Shown here: positions 32,504 to 40,697 of the stretch, piece by piece
How positions within the stretch are numbered: position 1 is the first letter of the stretch
Layout of the letters: each line of letters opens with the position of its first letter
Assembly (NCBI RefSeq): GCF_000621585.1
Contig: NZ_JHXY01000022.1
Location: 21,559-62,540 of the forward strand
Direction: 5' to 3'
From: [Eubacterium] cellulosolvens LD2006
Lineage (GTDB): Bacteria > Bacillota > Clostridia > Lachnospirales > Lachnospiraceae
DNA: 40,982 bases
The notes under the pieces: generated by a model
What the model saw: only the letters and a program-made list of their open reading frames with translations
What the model was told of the DNA's origin: nothing
Databases searched by the model: none
Made by a program: the position numbers and the translations under genes

Positions 32504-32616
32504 TATTTTACACCCCTATCGAAAACTGTTATTAAAACGAGGAAAATTATAACTATTTATAATATCCATTACTGAGTATAATGATAATCATCAATTTATT
32601 CAAGGAGAATGAGGCG

Positions 32617-33627
32617 ATGGATAAAAACGAAAACGCGATTGTGATGAACGGAATCGTAAAAGAGTTTAAGGTACTGAATCGCAGAGAAGGATTAAAGGGA
32701 AGTTTCATGGATCTGTTTTCCAGAGACTACAGGACAGTCACGGCCGTTGATCATATATCGATAAAGATCCCGAGAGGAGAAATCGTAGGTTATTTAGGAC
32801 CCAACGGTGCAGGCAAATCAACGACCATTAAGATGATGACAGGCGTGCTGGAACCCACAGCGGGAGAAATCCTGGTTAACGGAGTTGTTCCATATAAGAA
32901 CCGGACAAGGAATTCCCAGGATATCGGTGTGGTCTTCGGACAGCGCTCCCAGCTGTGGTGGGCTTTGCCCCTGATCGAATCCCTGAAAATCTTAAAAGAC
33001 ATCTACCAGATACCGGATGAGCAGTATCGGGAGATGCTTTCCTTCTACGATTCCATCACAGATATGGAAAGTCTCCTCCATAAGCCGGTTCGGCAGATGT
33101 CACTGGGACAGAGAACATTAAGCGATATTCTGGCGGCTTTTTTACACAACCCCAAGATCGTTTTCCTCGATGAACCCACCATCGGTCTGGATGTGGCAAT
33201 GAAGGCCAGGATCCGCGAACTGATAAGGCTTCTCAATGAGAAAAAACATACGACCGTTATCCTGACGACGCACGATATGGGGGATGTAGATGCGCTCTGC
33301 AAGCGTATCGTGATCATCGATAAGGGGAAGATGCTCTATGATAATGACATGCAGCATCTAAAGAGTTTCTTCGGCTCTTACAGAACTTTGAAACTCAGGA
33401 TCGCCGGGGATTCTGTCGAACAGCATGAGATGATTAAGACAATATTCCCTGATCTTGAGACCGGTATTGACGAAGGGTGGATCTCGATCCTCATTGATGA
33501 GGAAAAGACCAGTGTTATGAAGGTGTTAAATACGCTTCAGCAGTCTATGAAGATTCGCGATATGCAGATCGAGGAGATCTCCACGGAAGACGTCATCAGG
33601 AAGATTTATGAGGGAGGTGTTCGATGA
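32617..33627 (+). CDS. ABC-2 type exporter, ATP-binding protein
   Basis: Cytoplasmic ATPase of 336 residues in the COG4586-like group. Walker A GPNGAGKST lies near residues 65-73, the signature MSLGQRTLSDI near 169 and Walker B KIVFLDEPTIGLD near 187. A C-terminal extension of about 100 residues is typical of this group. ATG 32617 with AAGGAG upstream; the frame is open a little earlier without support. It overlaps the first permease by ATGA, forming a three-gene exporter operon. Two TATAAT words (32558, 32577) precede it, but no convincing -35. The substrate is unknown; drugs or peptides are typical for this kind of system. Confidence 0.9.
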   Translation: MDKNENAIVMNGIVKEFKVLNRREGLKGSFMDLFSRDYRTVTAVDHISIKIPRGEIVGYLGPNGAGKSTTIKMMTGVLEPTAGEILVNGVVPYKNRTRNSQDIGVVFGQRSQLWWALPLIESLKILKDIYQIPDEQYREMLSFYDSITDMESLLHKPVRQMSLGQRTLSDILAAFLHNPKIVFLDEPTIGLDVAMKARIRELIRLLNEKKHTTVILTTHDMGDVDALCKRIVIIDKGKMLYDNDMQHLKSFFGSYRTLKLRIAGDSVEQHEMIKTIFPDLETGIDEGWISILIDEEKTSVMKVLNTLQQSMKIRDMQIEEISTEDVIRKIYEGGVR

Positions 33628-34427
33628 ATATCAGGAAATATACCAGCCTGCTAAGGGCAGGCATTATGGAATCCCTGCATTTCCGTCTGGCTGCACTTGT
33701 GCTGTTCTTCGGGAATCTGGTATATATAGCGATCATTTTCTATTTGTGGAAAGCAATCTATGCTTCTTCACCGACAGATGTCGTAAATGGGATGACTTTT
33801 ACGGATACATTGATCTATGTGGTGTTAGCCTCCTCGCTGTTTTCTTTTATGGAGATGTATTTCGTCTGGGAAATCGGGCGGAGTATCCAGTCAGGTAAGA
33901 TCGTTTTGGAACTGATCAAACCCATGGGCTACAGACATTATCTGTTCTGGTCATATTCAGGGTCATTGGTTACGAATTTTTTCTCGGTCTTTTTGCCCAC
34001 GTTTCTTGTCATTGAGGTTGTGACAAAAGGAGCGGTCGAGCCCGGATTCAATTTGCTGTTTTTTGTGCTCTCTGTGATAATGGGCGTTGTCATCAACTAC
34101 AATATCGATCTGTTTGTGGGAACGATCTGCCTGTATACGGAATCAATCTGGGGGATCAATATCATGAAACAGGTGATCGTCCTGTTGTTTTCGGGAGCAA
34201 CGATTCCGCTTGCGTTTTTTCCCCAGAGGCTTCAGAGGATTGCTTATTGCATGCCGTTCCAATCGATATACAATACGCCGCTTCGCATTTTGCTTATGAA
34301 GACACCGGATTATTACGAGGTTATCCAGCTGCTTTTGCTGCAACTGTTCTGGTGTGTTACACTGACAATTCTGACGAGCCTCTTCTGGCGCATTTCCATA
34401 CGTCAGATTACGGTGAACGGAGGTTGA
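33624..34427 (+). CDS. ABC-2 type exporter permease (COG4587-like)
   Basis: Membrane subunit of 267 residues with six hydrophobic segments. Starts at ATG 33624 overlapping the ATPase stop. Family features include the early SLLRAGIMESLHFR amphipathic entry helix and a loop FEMYFVWEIGR-like segment (MEMYFVWEIGRSIQSGKIVL) conserved in this permease pair. It works with the next gene as a heterodimer. Confidence 0.85.
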   Translation: MNIRKYTSLLRAGIMESLHFRLAALVLFFGNLVYIAIIFYLWKAIYASSPTDVVNGMTFTDTLIYVVLASSLFSFMEMYFVWEIGRSIQSGKIVLELIKPMGYRHYLFWSYSGSLVTNFFSVFLPTFLVIEVVTKGAVEPGFNLLFFVLSVIMGVVINYNIDLFVGTICLYTESIWGINIMKQVIVLLFSGATIPLAFFPQRLQRIAYCMPFQSIYNTPLRILLMKTPDYYEVIQLLLLQLFWCVTLTILTSLFWRISIRQITVNGG

Positions 34428-34431
34428 TAGC

Positions 34432-35235
34432 ATGAAAAGGAAAGGATTGCTGTTTTATTTACGTATCTATCGCAAGATCCTTGCGCAGGATATTAAAAGT
34501 AAGATGAGCTACCGTGCGGATTTCATTATCTCTACACTCGGCATGATACTCACGAATGTGTCAGGCTTTGTAAGCTTCTGGGTGTTGTTCCAGAATTTTT
34601 CCACGATAAACGGATGGAACTATTACGAGATGCTGTTTCTATATGGCTTTTCGCTTGTATCTATCACGCCGGTTCAGTGCTTTTTTGACAATAACTGGAG
34701 CCTTCGGATGTATGTGCGGGACGGGGATTTCATCAAGTACTGTTTTCGCCCGATCAACATGTTTTTCTATTTCCAGTCGGAGGTCTTTGACATTAAGGGA
34801 CTGGGACAGCTGGCATTCGGTATCGGCACGATCGTCTATGCCTGGCATAAAATGATGATGCCGGTCACGTTTCTTGCCGTCGTGAAACTGGTCGTTTTTC
34901 TTATCTCGGCCTCTCTTGTGATGATCGCATTGCAGAACGCAGCAGCTGCCACATGTTTTTGGATGCAGAATTCGTTCTTTATTTTGGATTTCTTTTTTAA
35001 GCTGAAGGATTATGCCAAGTACCCAATCACGATATTTGACCCGATATTCCGATTTATCTTTACTTTTGTCCTGCCGATCGCGTTCATTGCCTACTATCCG
35101 AGCCTGGTGATTCTGCGACCCGATTCGGTTCCGGTCTTGTCGTGGATATCTCCGTTTATTGGTATTCTGTTTTTCTGCTTAAGTTACAAATTCTGGATGC
35201 TGGGAGCTCGAAAATACGATGGGACCGGCTCGTAA
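34432..35235 (+). CDS. ABC-2 type exporter permease (COG3694-like)
   Basis: Second permease of 267 residues with about six membrane segments. The start RIYRKILAQDIKSKMSYRAD and the loop SLRMYVRDGDFIKYCFRPIN are characteristic of this family's second subunit. It begins 4 nt after the first permease and ends the operon. It is followed by a HAD fragment. Confidence 0.85.
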   Translation: MKRKGLLFYLRIYRKILAQDIKSKMSYRADFIISTLGMILTNVSGFVSFWVLFQNFSTINGWNYYEMLFLYGFSLVSITPVQCFFDNNWSLRMYVRDGDFIKYCFRPINMFFYFQSEVFDIKGLGQLAFGIGTIVYAWHKMMMPVTFLAVVKLVVFLISASLVMIALQNAAAATCFWMQNSFFILDFFFKLKDYAKYPITIFDPIFRFIFTFVLPIAFIAYYPSLVILRPDSVPVLSWISPFIGILFFCLSYKFWMLGARKYDGTGS

Positions 35236-35274
35236 TCGAACGTTATATCACTTATATAAATGAGGAAGACAAGT

Positions 35275-35433
35275 ATGAGAAAAGCGGTGATTTTTGATCT
35301 CGATGGCACTTTGTGGGACGCTACAGATTGCGCTCCTGCTAGTGTGTATCAGGAATCCCTTATACAAAATACGAACGTGGGTGAATGGTTCCGGCCTCCT
35401 TCGCGTCGACATGGGAGAGGACGTTGTCGGTGA
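35275..35433 (+). pseudogene. N-terminal fragment of a HAD-superfamily hydrolase
   Basis: ATG 35275 has a ribosome site (GAGGAAGA) and encodes MRKAVIFDLDGTLWDATDCA, the classic HAD motif I. The homology stops after about 30 residues near 35360, where the sequence becomes the antisense of the dinB 3' end. The frame then closes at 35433. The rest of the hydrolase has been lost by a rearrangement whose junction coincides with the end of dinB. Confidence 0.75.
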
Positions 35434-36613
35434 GCATTAGTCCACGTTGGACACTAAAGTAGCCAAAGCGCCTTCGAATATCGTCGACGGCAGCGTCTGC
35501 ATCCATGCGTTTCTGCCGTGCCGATTCATCCTCGAAGAGATTCGTCTGATAGGGGATCGTATCCGGGACGAGAGAACTGGCGCGGACGGTGACCGATCGC
35601 ACCGGTTTCTCCCAGCGGTAATTCGCGCGAAAGATCCGGATGGCGTGTTGCGCGATCTCCGAGGTGATATTGGTCGGAGAGGTGATCTTTTGCTGTCTGG
35701 TGAAGCAAAGCAGAGCATTGTCCCGGACACCGACTTCAATTACGGAGGCCATGAAGTGATTCTCCCGGAGTCTTCGTCCCACACTTTCAGCGAGCATATA
35801 GATGACGACGCGCATATCCGTGTCATCCACCAGATCCCGGGGCGTGGTGATGCCGTTTCCGATGGACTTGATCGGTGCGGACGTATTCTCTTTTGCCACG
35901 GAAGCCTGATCCTCTCCAATGGCGAACATATAGAGGATCAGTCCCATTTTCCCCATACTTGTCTGTAGATAGACGGGATCGGTCCTCGCCAGATCGCCGA
36001 TGGTGCAAATTCCCATCGCGTGCAGTTTACGAGAGGAAGAGCGTCCCACGTAAAGGAGGTCTTCGACGGGGGATCGCCAGACGATATCCCGGTAGTTGTC
36101 TTTCGTGATCTCTGTAATGGCATCCGGCTTCTTGTAATCGGATCCGAACTTGGCAAAGATCTTGTTCCAGGAGATACCGATGCTGACGGTCAGACCAAGT
36201 TCCCGCTTGATGCGTGCTCGAATCTCTTCGGCGATTTGTCGGCCATCGCCTTTGATCGTGCGGCTGGCACTGACATCTGCCCAGACCTCGTCCAGTCCGA
36301 AGGGTTCGACCAGATCCGTGTATTCTCCGTAGATCTTGCGTGCCATCCGGGAAAAACGCATATATCTGTCATAATGCGGCGGGATGAAGACGATCTCCGG
36401 ACACAGCTGCCGGGCCTGCCAGAGTGCCATGCCGGTTTTCACACCTGCTTTTTTCGCAAGCTGGCTTTTCGTCAGCACGATGCCGTGGCGAAGTTCCGGA
36501 TCACCGCCGACGGCAAGGGGCTTGTCCCGCAGTTCCGGGTGATAGAGCAGTTCTACGCTGGCGTAAAAGGTGTTCATGTCAATGTGCAGAATTGTACGGC
36601 TGATGTCTTTCAC
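35360..36613 (-). CDS. dinB: Y-family DNA polymerase IV (DinB-like)
   Basis: Translesion polymerase of 417 residues. Palm metal residues are visible: Asp12 in HIDMNTFYASVE and Asp108-Glu109 in EPFGLDEVWADVS. A thumb with helix-hairpin-helix (MGICTIGDLARTD) and a little-finger domain follow. The C-terminus is longer than the minimal core and ends near a rearrangement junction, so the last residues may not be original. The start is a GTG at 36613, placed directly against GGGAGG with no spacer. Met13 cannot be the start because the catalytic Asp precedes it, so translation is probably weak or the SD is AGAAGG. A LexA box lies 67 nt upstream, so it should be DNA-damage inducible. Confidence 0.9.
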   Translation of the reverse strand: MKDISRTILHIDMNTFYASVELLYHPELRDKPLAVGGDPELRHGIVLTKSQLAKKAGVKTGMALWQARQLCPEIVFIPPHYDRYMRFSRMARKIYGEYTDLVEPFGLDEVWADVSASRTIKGDGRQIAEEIRARIKRELGLTVSIGISWNKIFAKFGSDYKKPDAITEITKDNYRDIVWRSPVEDLLYVGRSSSRKLHAMGICTIGDLARTDPVYLQTSMGKMGLILYMFAIGEDQASVAKENTSAPIKSIGNGITTPRDLVDDTDMRVVIYMLAESVGRRLRENHFMASVIEVGVRDNALLCFTRQQKITSPTNITSEIAQHAIRIFRANYRWEKPVRSVTVRASSLVPDTIPYQTNLFEDESARQKRMDADAAVDDIRRRFGYFSVQRGLMLTDNVLSHVDAKEAGTIHPRSYFV

Positions 36614-36679
36614 CTCCCTTCTAACCGTGCAAAGTCGTTCTTTGTTTAAAATGTTATGTAATTGTTTTGAAGAAAGACG

Positions 36680-36693
36680 CGAACATATGTTCG
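36680..36693. promoter_or_regulatory. LexA (SOS) box
   Basis: Perfect 14-nt palindrome CGAACATATGTTCG, matching the Gram-positive LexA/DinR consensus. It lies upstream of dinB (minus) and also ahead of a small plus-strand reading frame. Confidence 0.85.
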
Positions 36694-36717
36694 TATCTTA
36701 TACCAATTTTACGAAGG

Positions 36718-36858
36718 ATGTCAATATGTCAAGTTATAGATGAAGCCGGGGAGTTTCCGGAGAAGCTCCGGCGTGGTGTGCTTTCGGAGGATGGCATATA
36801 TAATTTCCTGGAGCGTAACAAGGAAATTATGGCTTGGATTAGAAGTAGGACAGAATAG
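36718..36858 (+). CDS. Short hypothetical reading frame next to the SOS box
   Basis: 46 codons from ATG 36718 (MSICQVIDEAGEFPEKLRRG, ending AWIRSRTE). The composition is like a real helical protein end, but no ribosome site is convincing and no family is recognised. It may be the tail of a lost gene or a small SOS-linked peptide. Confidence 0.3.
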   Translation: MSICQVIDEAGEFPEKLRRGVLSEDGIYNFLERNKEIMAWIRSRTE

Positions 36859-36910
36859 GTAAGATGAAATGCAGAGCTCTAATCAAGGCCCTGTTAATAG
36901 GGAGGTTATG

Positions 36911-37246
36911 ATGAATATTGGAACTTATATGTGTGGAGTATTGGTTATACCATTTGCAATAGTAGGATTGTTATTTGGAATATTCAAAGAAAAGGCAACT
37001 AAATTTGTTGCAGGATTTAATACTTTTTCTGATGAGGAACAGGCTATGTATGATAGAGCAGCTATTTCCCGTGATATAAGAAATCAATGTTTTATATGGT
37101 CAGCTTTAATGCTGGGAGGGACAGTTCTTTCATATGTTTTATCACCATATATGGCTATTCCCACTTTCATTATTTGGTGTTTTTTGTTTTTTAAAGATAC
37201 ACATATAGATGCACGCAAAGCATTTGAAAAGTATTTGTTGAAATGA
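36911..37246 (+). CDS. Small membrane protein, DUF3784-like
   Basis: 111 residues from ATG 36911, which has AGGGAGG 6 nt upstream; an adjacent ATG at 36908 and earlier codons are less suited. There is an N-terminal membrane helix (CGVLVIPFAIVGLLFGIF), then the motif AGFNTFSDEEQAMYDRAAIS reminiscent of DUF3784 proteins, and two more hydrophobic segments. The gene is clearly more AT-rich than its neighbours, suggesting separate ancestry. Function unknown. Confidence 0.6.
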   Translation: MNIGTYMCGVLVIPFAIVGLLFGIFKEKATKFVAGFNTFSDEEQAMYDRAAISRDIRNQCFIWSALMLGGTVLSYVLSPYMAIPTFIIWCFLFFKDTHIDARKAFEKYLLK

Positions 37247-37343
37247 TTAATAGTTCATCACCGAAATTTGTCTTTTACTATTGTCTGGAGGAATGTATAA
37301 TTGATTACAAAAAAATCAGACAATTCTGAAGAAAGAAAATAAT

Positions 37344-37817
37344 ATGTCATATACCGTTCGTTTCGCAAAGAAAGAAGATATTCCGGCGCTTATGTCGCTC
37401 TTGCGTCAGGTCAACAAAGTTCATCACGACGGCCGTCCGGATCTGTTTGAGCTGACAACCAAATACACCGAAGAAGAACTGGCGGAAATTCTGAACCAAG
37501 AACAGACGCCGGTTTTTGTCTGTGAGGATACACAGGGGAAGATTCTCGGTCACGGATTCTGCGTTCTTCAGCAGCCGGAAAATACAAGACTGCTCAGGGA
37601 TCACCGGACTCTCTATATAGACGATATCTGTGTGGATGAGGCTGCCAGAGGACAACAGGTGGGAAAAGCACTCTATGAATACATTCTCGGTTACGCCCGC
37701 GAAATCGGCTGCTACAATGTGACACTGAATGTGTGGACCTGTAATCCGGGCGCTGTAAAATTCTACGAGAAGCTCGGACTTCTGCCCTACAAAATAGGTA
37801 TGGAAAAAATCCTCTGA
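37344..37817 (+). CDS. GNAT-family N-acetyltransferase
   Basis: 157-residue acetyl-CoA-dependent acyltransferase. The core shows IDDICVDEAARGQQVGKALY, with the acetyl-CoA pyrophosphate loop (R/Q-x-x-G-x-G/A equivalent RGQQVGKA) near residues 100-107, followed by NVTLNVWTCNPGAVKFYEKLG, the usual GNAT end. Start ATG 37344, GAAGAAAG upstream. The substrate is unknown. A purine-rich non-coding gap of about 95 nt separates it from the next gene. Confidence 0.9.
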   Translation: MSYTVRFAKKEDIPALMSLLRQVNKVHHDGRPDLFELTTKYTEEELAEILNQEQTPVFVCEDTQGKILGHGFCVLQQPENTRLLRDHRTLYIDDICVDEAARGQQVGKALYEYILGYAREIGCYNVTLNVWTCNPGAVKFYEKLGLLPYKIGMEKIL

Positions 37818-37913
37818 GACAAATCGGGAAAAAGAGAGAATGCGGGATGCACGAGCGCAGGAAAAAAAATACTGTGAGAAGACTGCACACAGACAAAAGA
37901 AAGTTGGAGTGGC

Positions 37914-38780
37914 ATGAGTAAGAAAATAAGACGGAGAATCCTGTCGGCAGGTTTGGGATTTATGATCCTGCTTCTGAATCTCCTTCTTCCGGTAGAGGGA
38001 GCTGCAAAAAGCCTTGACGGGAAGCCTGCAGAACGTTTGTACGGTGTCTTTATCGGAGCAGGACCGGAAAAACTTTCCGCAATGATGAAATATGAAACCG
38101 TTGTGCTGGATGCGCAGTTTTTTTCCCCGGAGGATATGAAACAGCTGCATCAGGCAGGATGCAGAGTGTTCAGTTATATCAACGTCGGTTCCATCGAAAA
38201 CTTCCGTCCGTATTATCAGAAATACAGGGATATTACGATTGGCGCATACGAGAACTGGGACGAAGAAAAATGGGTGGACGTCTCCCGCAAGCGGTGGCAG
38301 AAATTCATACTTCAGGAACTGGCGCCGGCCATACGGGGCAAAGGCGTGGATGGTCTGTTCGTGGACAATACGGATGTCTATTACTTCCGGCATAATAAAA
38401 AGATCTACGACGGGCTTGTGAAAATTCTGCGCGGACTCAAGAGACAGAACATAGAAGTTTGTATCAACGGTGGCGACAGCTTCGTATCCGCCTATCTGAA
38501 GCGCGGCGGAAGCTTTCATGAGATTGCAGATGCCGTAAACCAGGAATCTGTGTTTGGAAAAATTAACTGGGACGAGCCGAAAGGCTCGGGCCGGTTCGGA
38601 CGAAACACACCGGAAGAGCGGAAATACTTTCAGGACTACATCGAGCGTGTAGCAAAAGACGGCGGCGAGATCTATCTGATTGAATACACCGAGGATCTTG
38701 CACTGATCCGGAAGATCAGAGGATATTGCAGGAAACACGGTTTTGTGTGTTATATCACGGCGGATCTGGAATTGAAATAA
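37914..38780 (+). CDS. Secreted endo-alpha-1,4-polygalactosaminidase-like protein (GH114-like)
   Basis: 288 residues with a signal peptide (basic start, GLGFMILLLNLLLPVEGAA) and a TIM-barrel domain of the GH114/TM1410-like family. Recognisable pieces are YETVVLDAQFFSPEDM, VFSYINVGSIENF, KGVDGLFVDNTDVYYF and INGGDSFVSAYL, with acidic residues at strand ends. It may cleave galactosaminogalactan-like exopolysaccharides; enzymatic roles for bacterial members are mostly predicted. ATG 37914 follows AAGTTGGAGTGGC. The cleavage site may leave it free or membrane-attached; no lipobox is present. Confidence 0.8.
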   Translation: MSKKIRRRILSAGLGFMILLLNLLLPVEGAAKSLDGKPAERLYGVFIGAGPEKLSAMMKYETVVLDAQFFSPEDMKQLHQAGCRVFSYINVGSIENFRPYYQKYRDITIGAYENWDEEKWVDVSRKRWQKFILQELAPAIRGKGVDGLFVDNTDVYYFRHNKKIYDGLVKILRGLKRQNIEVCINGGDSFVSAYLKRGGSFHEIADAVNQESVFGKINWDEPKGSGRFGRNTPEERKYFQDYIERVAKDGGEIYLIEYTEDLALIRKIRGYCRKHGFVCYITADLELK

Positions 38781-38909
38781 GCAACAACGGGGAGCATGTC
38801 GGGGCGATATTATGGGAAAAGAGATGATTTCCCGGAGAGAACACAGGTGATTTCCATGAAGGGGAAAATCACAGGCGGTTATAACGGACAAAAAAGGGAA
38901 AACACAGAA

Positions 38910-38996
38910 ATGAATCATATCGAGGAATTACGGGTAGGCTTTGAGACGGCCTTCGTAGATGAGTTTGATGACTTCTTAACTTCCAGTGATGGTTAA
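38910..38996 (+). pseudogene. Short N-terminal gene remnant
   Basis: 28 codons from ATG 38910 (MNHIEELRVGFETAFVDEFD, then a stop). The opening is like the start of large helicase/DUF3427-type proteins, but the similarity is short and from memory. The rest is absent. The following 200 nt up to 39156 are non-coding with a small GGCTT-GAAA-AAGCC hairpin. Confidence 0.3.
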
Positions 38997-39156
38997 CACT
39001 CAAACGAATAGAAGGCTTGAAAAAGCCCGGAAAATCAACACCAAATGGGATTTGATTTTGCCGTCAATATCAGTATGGTGATCCCAACATAGCAATCACA
39101 TACTGCGATGCTCATTTCGTATATAAATTGCTTGGCAATATAAGAATCATGTCTCA

Positions 39157-39185
39157 TTGACAAAATGCATGAAATGATATATCTT
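39157..39185 (+). promoter_or_regulatory. Promoter of higBA
   Basis: Perfect TTGACA (39157-39162), 17-nt spacer, TATCTT (39180-39185), 34 nt before the higB start. Confidence 0.65.
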
Positions 39186-39218
39186 TAAAACAGAAGTACT
39201 AATGGAGAACGGAAGTAA

Positions 39219-39500
39219 ATGATTGCAGAATGGCATGACAAAGAAGCTGAAAAAATATGGAATATGAAATTTTCGACGAAGCTGCCTCATGACATTCAGA
39301 AGACAGCGAGAAGAAAGCTTGTAATGATTCACTCGGCTGCTAGCATCAACGATTTGAGAATACCGCCTTCGAATCACCTTGAAGAATTAAAAGGTGATCG
39401 GGAAGGGCAGTATAGCATTAGAATTAATGATCAATACAGAATCTGCTTTTATTGGAATAACGGGAATGTGATCATTCAAGAAGTCGGTGATTATCACTAA
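39219..39500 (+). CDS. higB: HigB-type toxin (RelE/ParE superfamily mRNA endonuclease)
   Basis: 93-residue toxin expected to cut ribosome-bound mRNA. Family pieces visible are DIQKTARRKLVMIHSAASIN, RIPPSNHLEELKGDREGQYS and the conserved end SIRINDQYRICFYWNNG. Start ATG 39219 with GGAGAACGGAAG upstream. It is encoded ahead of its antitoxin, the HigBA order, with 13 nt between them. The pair has its own promoter. The AT-rich composition matches a mobile or recently acquired module. Confidence 0.92.
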   Translation: MIAEWHDKEAEKIWNMKFSTKLPHDIQKTARRKLVMIHSAASINDLRIPPSNHLEELKGDREGQYSIRINDQYRICFYWNNGNVIIQEVGDYH

Positions 39501-39513
39501 GGAGGTGATCAAT

Positions 39514-39876
39514 ATGATGGGATTAGAACCTACATCACCAGGCGAAGTATTACAGGAAGAATTTCTGGAACCAATGCATGTAACAGCATATAGACTTGCC
39601 AAGGAGGTGCACATCCCTCAGTCAAGGATTAGTGATATCATAAGCGGAAAGAGGGGAATTACGGCTGATACTGCAATGAGATTTGCAATGTACTTTGGAA
39701 CTACTCCGCAATTCTGGCTGAATATTCAAAATCAGTATGATTTGGATATGCTTAGGGTATCAGGTAAGATGGTTGATATGTCTGATATTAAACCTTACAA
39801 TCTGATACAGGGAAAGGATGACGTTACAGGAGCGGGCGGAAAAAGCAGTAGAGCTGAAAATGTCCGGGCAGTATAA
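39514..39876 (+). CDS. higA: HigA-type antitoxin with XRE helix-turn-helix
   Basis: Antitoxin and autorepressor, 120 residues as it stands. The HTH runs from about 27 to 50 (AYRLAKEVHIPQSRISDIIS), followed by the HigA-specific FGTTPQFWLNIQNQYDLDML. A normal HigA would end soon after KPYNLIQ; the last 20 or so residues (from GKDDVTG) are encoded by sequence belonging to another gene remnant, so the tail is a fusion. ATG 39514 is chosen for the strong AAGGAGGTGAT 8 nt upstream. It should bind its own promoter and neutralise HigB; the altered tail lies beyond the DNA-binding core. Confidence 0.88.
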   Translation: MMGLEPTSPGEVLQEEFLEPMHVTAYRLAKEVHIPQSRISDIISGKRGITADTAMRFAMYFGTTPQFWLNIQNQYDLDMLRVSGKMVDMSDIKPYNLIQGKDDVTGAGGKSSRAENVRAV

Positions 39877-40392
39877 CTGTGCCCAGGCGGTTACGGCGGC
39901 GTTGGCATTGGCAACAGCCGGGTTCGGTATCAGCATCATCCCCTTGCTTCTTACGGGCTTGGAGAGATTATAAACGGTCTGATCAAATTGACGGTCTGTG
40001 CCGGTGCGGCACTGGGTTTTGCTTGGAAGGAATTTGTCTTCTCGCTGAATATAAGCTTCCCATTCCGTAGGATCGCTGGAATGCGCGATGGAATAATTCG
40101 TCTTTCTGTTTGATGTTTGCGCAAAAACAGTACCGGCACTCAAGATCTCTTCAAACGATACACCGAGTAATTCTGAAAAGATTGGAAGATCTTCGAGCTG
40201 GACACACTTGTTCCCATTTTTGATCTGACTAATACGGTTTTGCATCTTCTGAATATCGTCGGGACACGGCGCATCCTGTCCGTCCCGAAGCTTCAGGTAT
40301 TCGATACAAAACTGCCGATCACTCTTGTAATTTTTCTTTATCAAGTCTCCAAGATACGTTCCGATTTCTTTATTGCATGGTTTGAAAATCAT
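39760..40392 (-). CDS. XRE-type HTH regulator, probably C-terminally replaced
   Basis: 210 codons. Residues 1-118 look like a genuine HTH regulator: an N-terminal helix region, an HTH around QKMQNRISQIKNGNKCVQLE, then LLGVSFEEILSAG and EWEAYIQREDK. In related proteins that last motif leads into a longer ligand-binding or ankyrin-like part. From about residue 119 (40038 downward) the frame reads the antisense of the C_GCAxxG/LysR mosaic and of higA, with no homology, so the protein is truncated and carries a chance tail. ATG 40392 has no clear ribosome site. DNA binding may survive; regulation probably does not. Confidence 0.5.
   Translation of the reverse strand: MIFKPCNKEIGTYLGDLIKKNYKSDRQFCIEYLKLRDGQDAPCPDDIQKMQNRISQIKNGNKCVQLEDLPIFSELLGVSFEEILSAGTVFAQTSNRKTNYSIAHSSDPTEWEAYIQREDKFLPSKTQCRTGTDRQFDQTVYNLSKPVRSKGMMLIPNPAVANANAAVTAWAQLYCPDIFSSTAFSARSCNVILSLYQIVRFNIRHINHLT
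39818..39973 (+). pseudogene. Mosaic remnant: C_GCAxxG_C_C start joined to a LysR-like end
   Basis: In a different frame from higA, ATG 39818 reads MTLQERAEKAVELKMSGQYN then CAQAV, the typical opening of C_GCAxxG_C_C redox proteins. It switches near 39905 to ALATAGFGISIIPLL, like the C-terminal domain of LysR regulators, and stops at 39973. Two unrelated gene pieces have been joined. Confidence 0.55.
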
Positions 40393-40462
40393 ACTTCACG
40401 TTCTGCTCCCCATTTGAGATTAACTTAAAGATACCTGCGCCGGGGCTGAAAAGATATCTCTG

Positions 40463-40524
40463 TTTTGCATATGCCATTCCTGTATGGTAATTATAGCACG
40501 CAGAAGTATATGCTTTTTGCATAT
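40463..40524 (-). promoter_or_regulatory. Promoter/operator of the XRE regulator
   Basis: The minus-strand extended -10 TGCTATAAT (40490-40498) is flanked by two copies of TTTTGCATAT (40463-40472 and 40515-40524). The second forms the inverted repeat ATATGC-N5-GCATAT. This is a likely autoregulatory operator. The rest of 40393-40697 is AT-rich DNA without a gene. Confidence 0.45.
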
Positions 40525-40697
40525 TTTTGACTGGGCAACTCGTTCATATGAACAAGCTTGGATCGTCATGATAATAGAAAATCACACATCAAAAACATTG
40601 ACTGTTACCATTGATTTTATTCGTTTGCAAGTCTAAACTATTAAGTATGTTTGCGCATGGTTCGGACATCGTTTTGCTCTAGTACATTGAATAATAA

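Noticed and set aside
37347-38918. 523-codon minus-strand frame under the GNAT and GH114-like genes
   Set aside because: It spans two genuine plus-strand genes with clear motifs and ribosome sites; its translation is Cys/His/Phe-rich with no domain.
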